Below, in pieces: positions 1 to 6,686 of a DNA stretch of 11,526 nucleotides. The position numbers and the translations under genes were made by a program. This DNA comes from an uncultured Veillonellaceae bacterium (GTDB taxonomy: Bacteria; Bacillota; Negativicutes; Veillonellales; Negativicoccaceae): assembly GCA_947254705.1 (NCBI GenBank), contig CAMYCX010000042.1:1-11526 (forward strand), read 5' to 3'. Position 1 is the first letter of the stretch. Each line of letters starts with the position of its first letter. Under the pieces are notes generated by a model. That model did not search any database. It saw nothing but the letters and a program-made list of their open reading frames with translations, and had not been told where the DNA came from.

Positions 1-45
1 TTAGAATAACGGTCTCGTGGGCTCGGAGATGTGTATAAGAGACAG
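1..45. other. Sequencing adapter (Nextera) left on the contig end
   Basis: Positions 12-45 match the 34-nt Illumina Nextera read-2 adapter as I know it: GTCTCGTGGGCTCGG at 12-26, then the 19-nt Tn5 mosaic end AGATGTGTATAAGAGACAG at 27-45. Positions 2-11 could be a 10-nt i7 index, with the T at position 1 the last base of the P7 side; this part is inference. The reverse strand encodes the peptide LIHISEPTR, a familiar signature of this adapter in automatically predicted proteins. Phage sequence therefore starts at about position 46, and nothing to the left should be interpreted. Confidence 0.97.
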
Positions 46-67
46 AGATAAAGGGGCTGAAAGATAA

Positions 68-340
68 ATGAAGAAGTTGCAAATTAAGTTGTTGGATACT
101 CCGACGAAGGCAGATGTAGAGGATTTAATCAATCGGATTTTTGAGCAGGCACAGGAAGATGCAGTTGAATATAATTTGATGCGCAAGCGAACAAAACAGG
201 GGGAGACGTATGCCGATTATGAGTCTGGCGTGGCGGAGACTTACCGGTATGTGCTCGCGGGTATTGCATATTGGGCGATGGGGCATGCGGTGGAGTTGAA
301 TATGGATTTGGAAAAGTGGACAGAAGAAAATTTGATGTAA
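68..340 (+). CDS. Hypothetical phage protein, 90 aa
   Basis: I do not recognise a family. The protein is soluble and acidic. The first half looks helical and charged (DVEDLINRIFEQAQEDAVEY, residues about 17-36), and the middle holds a GIAYWAMGHAVEL stretch that may be an amphipathic helix; it shows no signal peptide. The ATG at 68 is preceded by AAGGGG at 51-56, a usable but rather distant ribosome binding site. Only 22 bases of genuine sequence separate the start from the adapter, so promoter and upstream context are lost. The stop lies 1 nt before the start of the DUF4417-like gene, which suggests translational coupling. Its place upstream of the terminase genes suggests a late-regulation or accessory function, but nothing in the sequence identifies it. 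Confidence 0.7.
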   Translation: MKKLQIKLLDTPTKADVEDLINRIFEQAQEDAVEYNLMRKRTKQGETYADYESGVAETYRYVLAGIAYWAMGHAVELNMDLEKWTEENLM

Positions 341-341
341 T

Positions 342-638
342 ATGTATAAACGGTTTACACAGAATTTCGGAAAGCTGGATGCCGAGCTGGTCGGTGAGTA
401 TGACATGCCGCTGCTCCGGCGGGAGGATATGGGGCTTCCCTCGCGTTGGATTGGATTTAATGAAGTGAATAGTTACAAAAGAGATTGCACCTCTACGGGG
501 GTGCATTTCTTTTTGGACGATTACCAGTTTGAGCGGGTATGGCAGCGGCCAAGTGTGTATGTGCGGTCATTACGGCGGTTTGCCGTAGTGGCGACGCCGG
601 ATTTCAGTATGTATACGGAAAGGATGTGCGGCGGATGA
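342..638 (+). pseudogene. DUF4417-like protein, C-terminally truncated (98 aa)
   Basis: The segment from residue about 38 on (SRWIGFNEVNSYKR, then GVHFFLDDYQFERVW and VATPDFSMYTE) closely resembles the N-terminal half of DUF4417 proteins, which occur in phages and mobile elements of Bacillota and have no established function. Family members I know continue after the 'PDFS-Y' motif with a second half of similar length. Here the frame stops about 7 residues after it, and neither other forward frame downstream gives a recognisable continuation. I infer a deletion or frameshift remnant, although a natural short form is possible. The ATG at 342 has no clear Shine-Dalgarno of its own and sits 1 nt after the previous stop, so it probably depends on coupling. 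Confidence 0.65.
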
Positions 639-686
639 AGTTATACAGACACAGAGTACCGACGTACGTAAACGGGTAGAAGGAAG

Positions 687-851
687 ATGAACGGGGAGCA
701 TTATCCGGATCCGACGGCCGATAAAGCGTGCGCGATCATTGAACGCGAAGAGCGTGAAGCCGCTCGGTTGGTTAGGGCGCTGAAAGAAATTTGCGCGTTG
801 ATCGGGTATGAGATTGTCGGGAGCGTACATATACGAAAGAAGAAACGCTGA
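687..851 (+). CDS. Small phage protein of the 'YPDPTADKA' type, 54 aa
   Basis: A short ORF starts at ATG 687 with AGGAAG directly upstream (681-686). It begins MNGEHYPDPTADKACAIIE, continues with a charged helix rich in E, R and A, and ends in a basic tail (HIRKKKR). Short proteins with an N-terminal 'YPDPTADxA' motif are common just upstream of the terminase genes in Bacillota phages. Their role is not firmly known; some resemble late-regulator or RinA-type proteins, but this copy is too short to assign. The stop codon lies inside the stem-loop of an intrinsic terminator, so this is the last gene of its transcript before the packaging module. Confidence 0.7.
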   Translation: MNGEHYPDPTADKACAIIEREEREAARLVRALKEICALIGYEIVGSVHIRKKKR

Positions 852-865
852 TAGGGCGTTTTTTA
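843..865 (+). terminator. Intrinsic terminator before terS
   Basis: The stem AAACGC (843-848) pairs with GCGTTT (856-861) across a 7-nt loop, followed by further T residues to 864. The stem begins inside the last codons of the 54-aa gene and its stop codon lies in the loop. It separates the upstream small genes from the packaging operon. Confidence 0.75.
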
Positions 866-887
866 TTGCCGCGAAAGGAGTGAGACT

Positions 888-1316
888 GTGGCGGGATTGA
901 CGGTAAAACAGCAAAAATTCATTGATTACTATATCGCCACGGGGAACGCGACCGAGTCGGCGATTAAAGCGGGGTACAGTCAGCGGGCGGCGTATCAGAC
1001 GGGAGCAGAGAACCTCAGAAAACCTCAGATTCAAAAGGCGATTAAAGAAAAGTTGGCGGAGCTTGCAAATGAGCGAGTAGCCACGGCACAGGAAGTGATG
1101 GAAGGATTAACGGCGATTGCACGCGGAGAAGTGACGGAAGAAGCGGTGGCGATGGATCCGGACGGGGCGTGGCGTCGGACGATGAAATCCGTTTCGCTGA
1201 AAGACCGCTTACGGGCGTGGGAACTTCTCGGAAAGCGGCACCAGCTGTTTACGGAAAACGTGAATTTGCAGTTGAAGCAAGTCCCGCAGATCGTGGAGGA
1301 TATCCCCGATGAGTGA
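888..1316 (+). CDS. terS: Terminase small subunit
   Basis: This protein recognises phage DNA and loads the large subunit at the packaging site. It is 142 aa, normal for the SPP1 gp1 / Terminase_2 family. The N-terminus has the characteristic LTVKQQKFIDYYIATGNATESAIKAGYS pattern, in two parts (residues about 4-18 and 19-31), which forms the helix-turn-helix DNA-binding domain. It is followed by a helical oligomerisation region (KPQIQKAIKEKLAELANER) and a C-terminal segment containing SLKDRLRAWELLGKRHQLF. The start is GTG at 888, supported by AAAGGAG at 874-880. The stop overlaps the terL start by 8 nt, so the two are translationally coupled. Confidence 0.93.
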   Translation: MAGLTVKQQKFIDYYIATGNATESAIKAGYSQRAAYQTGAENLRKPQIQKAIKEKLAELANERVATAQEVMEGLTAIARGEVTEEAVAMDPDGAWRRTMKSVSLKDRLRAWELLGKRHQLFTENVNLQLKQVPQIVEDIPDE

Positions 1317-2556
1317 GGTACGGTTGAGCGAATTAATCGGGCCTGCGTATTACGGGATGCACCACGCTATTCGACGCCATGACTATACGCATTATTGGCT
1401 TAAGGGCGGCCGCGGTAGCTTGAAGTCATCGTTTGTGTCGGTGGAAATTATCCTGGGCATGATGAAATCACCCGACCGGCACGCGATTTGCTTTCGTAAG
1501 ATCAAGGACACTTTGTCGGAGTCGGTGTACGAGCAACTGTTATGGGCGATAGACATGCTGGGCGTTAGTGAGTATTGGCAAAAATCGGTATCGCCGATGC
1601 GTCTTACGTACAAACCGACGGGGCAGCGCATTTTGTTTCGCGGACTCGATTATGCCCGCAAACTTAAATCGATTAAAGCGCGCAACGGGTATTTCGCCTA
1701 TGTCTGGTACGAAGAACTGGACGAGTTTCGCGACATGGATGAGATCGCGGTGGTGAATCAATCCGTACTTCGCGGCGGGCGTGATTTTTGGGTGTTCTAT
1801 TCGTTTAACCCACCGAAGTCCAAGCAGTCATGGGTGAACTACGAGGCGACGGTAGAGCGAGCGGATAAAGTTGTATTGCATACGACGTATTTGACCGCGC
1901 CCGCGGCATGGTTGGGCGAGCAGTTCCTCGTCGAGGCGGAGCATAAAAAACAAGTCAATTACGACAAGTACCGCCATGAGTTTTTGGGTGAAGCGATCGG
2001 CACCGGTGGGGAAGTCTTTACGAACGTAGAGGCGCGAGTAATGACCGACGCGGAGATTGCGGCCTTTGATCGCATTCGAGCGGGGCTTGACTGGGGCTGG
2101 TCGATTGACCCCTTGGCGTATGTCGAAATGCAGTGGGATAAAACGAGAAAGACCTTGTACATTTTCCACGAAAAATACGGTCTTAAAATCAGTAACAGCC
2201 AAATTGCGGCGCACATTAAGTCGCGAGGGAATCTGTGCACGGTGAAGTGCGACAGCGCGGAAGGTAAATCGATTGCGGAGTTGCAGGGGCTCGGTGTGCG
2301 CGCGGTCGGGGCGACGAAAGGCCGCGGCTCTGTGGAGCGAGGCATGCGGTATTTGACCGATGAAATCGAGCATATATACATCGATCCCGCGCGTTGCCCG
2401 AATACGTATAGAGAGTTTGTCGGGTACGAATTGGACCAGGACCGAAACGGAAATTTCAAGAGTGATTATCCTGACCGGGATAACCACACGATTGACGCCG
2501 TGCGGTACGCGCTGGAAGAATCGGCTGTGCGGGCGAAACGCTCAAATCTTTACTAG
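1309..2556 (+). CDS. terL: Terminase large subunit (ATPase and nuclease)
   Basis: This is the packaging motor: an ATPase that pumps DNA into the prohead and a nuclease that cuts concatemers. It is 415 aa, typical of the Terminase_3 / SPP1 gp2 group. The Walker A-like loop GGRGSLKSS is at residues 33-41, and a Walker B-like stretch YVWYEELDEF at 131-140 carries the catalytic acidic pair. A coupling-type motif, FYSFNPP, lies at about 163-169. The C-terminal RNase H-like nuclease shows D261 (GLDWGW), D315 (KCDSAEG) and the DNHTID motif with H393 and D396. This order and spacing match the metal-binding residues of SPP1 gp2. The start ATG 1309 lies inside terS. The stop TAG overlaps the portal gene's ribosome binding site. 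Confidence 0.96.
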   Translation: MSEVRLSELIGPAYYGMHHAIRRHDYTHYWLKGGRGSLKSSFVSVEIILGMMKSPDRHAICFRKIKDTLSESVYEQLLWAIDMLGVSEYWQKSVSPMRLTYKPTGQRILFRGLDYARKLKSIKARNGYFAYVWYEELDEFRDMDEIAVVNQSVLRGGRDFWVFYSFNPPKSKQSWVNYEATVERADKVVLHTTYLTAPAAWLGEQFLVEAEHKKQVNYDKYRHEFLGEAIGTGGEVFTNVEARVMTDAEIAAFDRIRAGLDWGWSIDPLAYVEMQWDKTRKTLYIFHEKYGLKISNSQIAAHIKSRGNLCTVKCDSAEGKSIAELQGLGVRAVGATKGRGSVERGMRYLTDEIEHIYIDPARCPNTYREFVGYELDQDRNGNFKSDYPDRDNHTIDAVRYALEESAVRAKRSNLY

Positions 2557-2564
2557 GAGGAACT

Positions 2565-3896
2565 ATGAATCAACGAGTGTATCAATTACTCAGTGACGCG
2601 TATTACGGAGACGGCATATTCATGGACGGGCGCGGACTTCGACGCCATCCGCGCGAGCAGGAGTTCAATTACCGGGACCGGCAGGCGCTGGCGTACTATC
2701 TCAATTACACCGGGCCAATTGTAGATGCATGCGTGAATCCGGTATTTCGCGATGATATCCGGCGTGAATATCGTGACGGGGCTACGCTTACGGCATTCAT
2801 GGACGATTGCGACAGAATCGGAACCGATTTACAGGACTTTATGCGGCGCGGCGCAAAGTACGCCAAACTTTACGGCGCGGTTTATGTTTTGGTGAATAAC
2901 ACGGCGGAGCGAGGCAGCACATTGGCCAACGCGCTCAGCGGGCGTAAATTCCCCTTTTTGTCCCTGATTATGCCGGCACAGATTGACGCCTGGGAGCACA
3001 GCGACACGGGCGAACTGGTATCGCTGACATGGACCGAACGCCGCACGGACGAAGACAGAACGATTACGCTGCGCCACACCTGGACGAATACGGCGTGGCT
3101 GGTGGAAGAGGACGGGAAACCAGTTTTATCCGGCGAGCATAGGCTGGGGCGTTTGCCGATTGTGCGCTGGTGCGGTCGGACAACCGAGCCGACGGAAGTT
3201 CTGCCGACAAGTGAATTTATATCCGTTGCGCAGGCGAATTACTTTCTTTATCAGATATGCAGTTGGCATACGCAGATTTTGCGCGATCAGGCGTTTTCCA
3301 TTTTAACGCTACCAACGATTAGCGAAGATGACGTCACGGTGGGCACGAATAATGTGTTGACGTACCCGCCGGACGCGACGCATGTGCCGTCGTTCATTGC
3401 GCCGTCAGCGGATCCCGCCGCCATGCTGACCGATCAGATGGACAGAATCATTCGCGAAATGTATCGCATGTGCGGGTTATCTTCCGTTATCGGCGTGCAG
3501 GAAGCCAAATCAGGCGTTGCCAAGCAGTGGGATTTTGAAAAGACAAATCAGAAGTTAGCCGATTTCGCCTTGCAATGCGAGCAGGCGGAACAAGAAATTA
3601 TCCGTTTATTTGACGCGTGGACCGGAGGAGAAAGCGACTATTTCTGTGAATATCCGCGCGACTTTAAGATTAATGATGTCGCGGATGCGTTATCGGCGGC
3701 TCAATCCGCGCTTGATTTAGGCCTTGGCGGCAAAACGTATCGCACGGAAGTCGGCCGTAAGGTCCTCGACGGTTATATGCCGAATATTGAACCGGAAACC
3801 TACGATGAAATCATTGCAGAATTCGGCCGTGAGGACGCCGATCAGGATCATGTGTACGGAGACGAGGTAGGCGATGAAGCGAGAGCGGAAGACTAA
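2565..3896 (+). CDS. Portal protein
   Basis: The portal is the dodecameric ring at the capsid vertex through which DNA enters and leaves and on which the terminase docks. The protein has 443 aa, the usual portal range, and sits directly between terL and the minor head gene. It has a long helical, charged central and C-terminal part; the segment YRMCGLSSVIGVQEAKSGVA (about residues 303-322), followed by a long helix of Q, E and A, resembles the stem and clip region of siphovirus portals. The C-terminus is strongly acidic (EDADQDHVYGDEVGDEARAED). ATG 2565 has an excellent AGGAGG at 2555-2560. The gene ends 23 nt inside the minor head gene. The assignment rests mainly on position, size and overall pattern. 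Confidence 0.88.
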   Translation: MNQRVYQLLSDAYYGDGIFMDGRGLRRHPREQEFNYRDRQALAYYLNYTGPIVDACVNPVFRDDIRREYRDGATLTAFMDDCDRIGTDLQDFMRRGAKYAKLYGAVYVLVNNTAERGSTLANALSGRKFPFLSLIMPAQIDAWEHSDTGELVSLTWTERRTDEDRTITLRHTWTNTAWLVEEDGKPVLSGEHRLGRLPIVRWCGRTTEPTEVLPTSEFISVAQANYFLYQICSWHTQILRDQAFSILTLPTISEDDVTVGTNNVLTYPPDATHVPSFIAPSADPAAMLTDQMDRIIREMYRMCGLSSVIGVQEAKSGVAKQWDFEKTNQKLADFALQCEQAEQEIIRLFDAWTGGESDYFCEYPRDFKINDVADALSAAQSALDLGLGGKTYRTEVGRKVLDGYMPNIEPETYDEIIAEFGREDADQDHVYGDEVGDEARAED

Positions 3897-5583
3897 GGCG
3901 CGACTGATTCCTAAAACGGAAAAGTGCATTACCGAGTGGGAACGCGCCGTAAAAGCCTATCTCAAGCAAGGAATGACTGCGAGAGAGGCTGTGCGGAAAG
4001 CCTATGAAGAACATCCCGTCATGCATGAACTATTAACGGAAGTGCGTGAGCGGGGGGAAATACAACTTAAAAGCGGGTACGGGAAACCGATTCCCCGCAA
4101 AGTAGCGCAAAAAGCGTTGGAAATACCTTGGGCAGAGGATGGAATGAAACTGTCCGAGCGCACGACGAAAGGCGCAAATCTCGTGCGAAATTGGGCGGCG
4201 AGGACAATCGCTAAAGCCATTCGTTATGGAGATACGGCGCAAGAACTTACCAAACGGCTCTATGACGGCTTTAATTTCAAGGGCGGTAAAGAGATATTGC
4301 CCGCGCAGGATATACCTCGTTACTTGCGGGACCTGGTTAACGCAGGGCGCAAAGTCGACGGCTACGATGCGGAATATCGGAACTTGTTGCGCCGAGCTCG
4401 ATCCGCGCTGGAGCGTAACGAAGCGGGGCCGCTCAAAGCGGCGTACGAGGAGATTATTCGCGCGGTGGAAACACGGAGTGAAAAGGCGATTGATAAAGCC
4501 GTATATGTCGCAACGCAAGAAAATACACGATATTATGCACGACGAATCGCTCGAACGGAGTTGCAGCGGGCGTATCAGGATGGAGAATTTGCTCAATGGA
4601 CAAACGATGACGATGTGGTAGCGTTTCAATGGCGAACCTCGAGTAAACATTCAGACTGTGACATCTGCGACCTATACAAAGAAGCCGATTTGTACGGATT
4701 GGGGAAAGGCGTATTTCCGAGAGATAAAGTGCCTTCATTGCCGCTGCATCCGCATTGTATGTGCTACTTAAAGCCGATCATGCAAGGGGCGGAGATATTG
4801 CAGGGGAAGACCGAGCGGAATCGGGTAGAGCAAGGCGGTAGAGAATATATCGACGCACTTAGCAAACGACAGCGTGAGCAATTGTTGGGCGTGCACGGTA
4901 GCAAAGACGTGCTGACAGGTAGGGTGTCGTGGACGGCAAAAGCGCGAGGATACAGCACGGGCGTGATGCGGAGTAGGATTGAGAGAGCTGCGGGAGAGCG
5001 CGGCATTACGAAAAAACGTACGGTGGGTGATCCGGTTCGTCGAATTGATCGTGATTATATCCGTTCTAGTGATTTCGGTAATAAATTTACTCGTTTAGAC
5101 AATTCGATGGAAGTAAATAAACAGTTAAAAGTCTGTGCGAGGAAAGCTTTGTTTAATAACGACGGAACAACAAATGAAGATATTTATTTCATTCATTCTG
5201 AAACGGGAAAACTATTAGGCAAAATTGTTGGCTATGATTACGCACAAGGAGCGAAATATACGCCTGAAATTACGAGCATGATAGGCCGGAACCGCGGAAA
5301 GATTATTACTTTGCACAGTCATCCGAATAATAACCCCCCGACAGGAAGTGATTTATTATCGGCGTTTAAGTGGGGACATAAAAAGGGGTATGTGGTGACC
5401 ATTGCGGGAGATTTGTATGAATATAAAATTACTGGAGATCGAGCAAACGAATACCGTTTCTTTGATACAAAAGTTGCCAGATTTAAAATGAATAGATATA
5501 ATATAAGTACTAAGGATGCCATTATTGAAACACTTGATCAATATGAAAAATCAAGGTTAGTTAGCTGGAAGGAGGTAAAGTGA
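3874..5583 (+). CDS. Minor head protein (SPP1 gp7/Mu gpF-like) with extra C-terminal JAB-like or toxin-like domain
   Basis: This 569-aa protein has two unlike parts. Residues about 1-300 are a phage head morphogenesis domain: a long helical region, then ARRIARTELQRAYQDGE and the metal-binding-like motif C262-x2-C265 ... LPLHPHCMC with H292, H294, C295 and C297. In SPP1 the family member gp7 binds the portal and enters the virion. After a basic linker (residues about 330-385) comes a domain from about 390 to 569 with E435, the strand YFIHSETGKLLGKIVG, then H481-S-H483-P-N-N-N-P-P-T490-G-S-D493 and a terminal segment (KKGYVVTIAGDLYEYK). That pattern resembles the JAB/JAMM fold, in which H-x-H and a downstream D bind zinc, with T490 in place of the usual Ser. 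Such tails on minor head proteins recall polymorphic toxins. GC falls sharply at the domain junction. ATG 3874 follows GAGGTAG. Confidence 0.9.
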   Translation: MKRERKTKARLIPKTEKCITEWERAVKAYLKQGMTAREAVRKAYEEHPVMHELLTEVRERGEIQLKSGYGKPIPRKVAQKALEIPWAEDGMKLSERTTKGANLVRNWAARTIAKAIRYGDTAQELTKRLYDGFNFKGGKEILPAQDIPRYLRDLVNAGRKVDGYDAEYRNLLRRARSALERNEAGPLKAAYEEIIRAVETRSEKAIDKAVYVATQENTRYYARRIARTELQRAYQDGEFAQWTNDDDVVAFQWRTSSKHSDCDICDLYKEADLYGLGKGVFPRDKVPSLPLHPHCMCYLKPIMQGAEILQGKTERNRVEQGGREYIDALSKRQREQLLGVHGSKDVLTGRVSWTAKARGYSTGVMRSRIERAAGERGITKKRTVGDPVRRIDRDYIRSSDFGNKFTRLDNSMEVNKQLKVCARKALFNNDGTTNEDIYFIHSETGKLLGKIVGYDYAQGAKYTPEITSMIGRNRGKIITLHSHPNNNPPTGSDLLSAFKWGHKKGYVVTIAGDLYEYKITGDRANEYRFFDTKVARFKMNRYNISTKDAIIETLDQYEKSRLVSWKEVK

Positions 5584-5792
5584 TGGCTGAGTTTAGAGAG
5601 TTATCATGGAATCCTTTCGAAGGACTACCGCTCGTTTTTTTGGATAAACTGATCGAATATGGAGAGGAAAAAGGGGATCCTGAATGTTGTGCGTTTGTTG
5701 ACGAAGTTTATGAAAAACTTGATTGGCGCAAATGCAAGATTCCCGATGTGTTGAAACCGTATATCAAGGATGGATACAAAGCGAGCGAATAA
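5583..5792 (+). CDS. Small acidic protein, possible partner or immunity protein of the minor head C-terminal domain
   Basis: The ORF encodes 69 aa. I chose ATG 5583 because GGAGGT at 5571-5576 is 6 nt upstream and the ATG overlaps the minor head stop (TGATG); the in-frame GTG at 5580 is too close to the ribosome binding site. No family is recognised. The protein is acidic in its first two thirds (FLDKLIEYGEEKGDPE, then FVDEVYEKLDW), contains three cysteines, is probably helical, and has neither signal peptide nor membrane segment. Small acidic ORFs translationally coupled to a variable effector domain are the usual arrangement of immunity genes in polymorphic toxin systems. That role is inferred from context and not shown by sequence. 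It shares the lower GC of the preceding domain and ends just before a terminator. Confidence 0.75.
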   Translation: MAEFRELSWNPFEGLPLVFLDKLIEYGEEKGDPECCAFVDEVYEKLDWRKCKIPDVLKPYIKDGYKASE

Positions 5793-5794
5793 AG

Positions 5795-5825
5795 ACCGCC
5801 GAGGCAAATGCCAAGGCGGTTTTTG
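5795..5825 (+). terminator. Intrinsic terminator after the minor head module
   Basis: ACCGCC (5795-5800) pairs with GGCGGT (5815-5820), with an inner GGC/GCC pairing around AAAT, followed by a T-run at 5820-5824. It begins 2 nt after the stop of the 69-aa gene and marks the end of that transcription unit, unless late transcription is antiterminated. Confidence 0.85.
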
Positions 5826-5846
5826 GTTGGGCAAAAGGAGGTAAAA

Positions 5847-6164
5847 ATGGATAATTTCCGTGTGATTTATCGAATACTGCGGTATATCGAGCGGAGTATG
5901 GATTGCGAGGAGTTTGACGAGGAGCATTTCACGGCGGCGTGTTTCGGAGTGACGGAGACGCGCTTTTTCTATTTGCTGGCGGCGCTCGTCGCGGACGGCT
6001 ACGTCGTGGGGATCCGCTGCGAGGAGGTGGCGGCGGGGCGGTATGTCATGCTTATTTCACCGCAGTTGACTTTGGCGGGAATGGAGTATTTGGCGGAGAA
6101 TACGATGATGAAAAAGGCGTATCGTTTGGCTAAGGGCATAAAAGATATAACGCCAGGCGCATAA
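5847..6164 (+). CDS. YjcQ-like winged-helix protein, copy 1
   Basis: The protein has 105 aa. The opening DNFRVIYRILRYIERSMD, the middle GVTETRFFYLLAALVADGYVVG and the end LTLAGMEYLAENTMMKKAYRLAKGIKDI match the YjcQ family, named for Bacillus subtilis YjcQ, which has a winged helix-turn-helix fold. Family members are frequent in Bacillota prophages and their function is not established; DNA binding is inferred from the fold. The start ATG 5847 has AAAGGAGGT at 5834-5842. The in-frame ATG at 5808 lies within the terminator hairpin and has no ribosome binding site, so it is rejected. The gene sits alone between two terminators inside the head gene cluster, where it has no structural role that I know of. 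Confidence 0.88.
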   Translation: MDNFRVIYRILRYIERSMDCEEFDEEHFTAACFGVTETRFFYLLAALVADGYVVGIRCEEVAAGRYVMLISPQLTLAGMEYLAENTMMKKAYRLAKGIKDITPGA

Positions 6165-6224
6165 ATGGCCGCTTCGGCAAGTGGCATGACAATTTGGTCT
6201 GTCAGGTAAAGCAGTTTTTATAAT

Positions 6225-6247
6225 AAGCACTCGAAAGGGTGCTTTTT
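6225..6247 (+). terminator. Intrinsic terminator between the two YjcQ-like genes
   Basis: The 8-bp stem AAGCACTC/GGGTGCTT (6225-6232 with 6237-6244, one T-G wobble) closes a GAAA tetraloop and is followed by T residues to 6247. This is a textbook strong terminator. A perfect TATAAT lies directly upstream at 6219-6224. Confidence 0.9.
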
Positions 6248-6286
6248 ATATTGCCTTTTTGGCACTGTGGGCGGTAAAGAACAGGA
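6242..6286 (+). repeat. 45-bp direct repeat, copy 1
   Basis: This segment runs from the tail of the terminator into the leader of the second YjcQ-like gene. It matches 6709-6753 at 42 of 45 positions without gaps. Its shared core includes GCGGTAAAGAACAGGA or, in the second copy, GGCGGTAAAGAACAGGA. It supplies part of the ribosome binding region of the downstream gene. Confidence 0.9.
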
Positions 6287-6296
6287 AGGTGAGTGT

Positions 6297-6659
6297 GTGG
6301 CGAAGGACGATTTTTCGGTGATTGCGTGTATTATTCTGTCGTATTTGTATGAGTGCTTGAAGAAGGGGCGCGCGGTGAATACGGAGTATTTGACGCATGA
6401 ATATTTTCGAGTAAATGAGGGGTACTTTCAGTTCATCCTGGAGGAGTTGTACCGGGCGGGGTATATTGAGGGTTGTTTAACGCCGGAGTGGAAAGACGGG
6501 AATTGTATCGTCTTGACGGATGATGTGCGGATCACGATGGCGGGGATTACGTATTTGGAGGAGAGTTCGCTGATGGCGAAGGCGCGGGCGGCGCTGCCCG
6601 AATGGCGTGGGTGGTTCGGCACGTTGTTGCAGGTATTGGGGCTGGCGTTGCGCGGGTAG
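6297..6659 (+). CDS. YjcQ-like winged-helix protein, copy 2
   Basis: The protein has 120 aa and is a diverged paralogue of its neighbour. It keeps the N-terminal pattern DDFSVIACIILSYLYECLK, the middle YFQFILEELYRAGYIEG and the characteristic ITMAGITYLEESSLMAKARA segment. After that it has a unique hydrophobic C-terminal extension (WRGWFGTLLQVLGLALRG) that could pack on a partner or associate with a membrane. The start is GTG 6297, with AAGGTG at 6286-6291. An in-frame GTG at 6267 lies within the direct repeat and has no ribosome binding site. The gene is bracketed by terminators and by the two copies of a 45-bp direct repeat, so it looks like a duplicated cassette. Its function is unknown. 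Confidence 0.82.
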   Translation: MAKDDFSVIACIILSYLYECLKKGRAVNTEYLTHEYFRVNEGYFQFILEELYRAGYIEGCLTPEWKDGNCIVLTDDVRITMAGITYLEESSLMAKARAALPEWRGWFGTLLQVLGLALRG

Positions 6660-6686
6660 TGTGAGTAAAATCTAATTCAGGTAATC

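Noticed and set aside
1..186. Reverse-strand ORF at the left edge
   Set aside because: Part of it is translated adapter (LIHISEPTR), and the rest is antisense to the 90-aa gene.
1828..2487. 219-aa reverse-strand open frame inside terL
   Set aside because: It is fully antisense to conserved terminase sequence including the nuclease motif, with no recognisable domain.
4226..4621. 131-aa forward open frame within the minor head gene
   Set aside because: It is an alternative-frame shadow of conserved head-domain sequence, without a ribosome binding site or recognisable domain.
5808..5846. Upstream ATG extending YjcQ-like copy 1 by 13 residues
   Set aside because: It lies in the terminator hairpin and lacks a ribosome binding site; ATG 5847 has an ideal AAAGGAGGT.
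6194..6224. Sigma70-type promoter using TATAAT at 6219
   Set aside because: The only upstream candidate, TTGGTC at 6194, is a poor -35 with 19-nt spacing, and a terminator follows at once.
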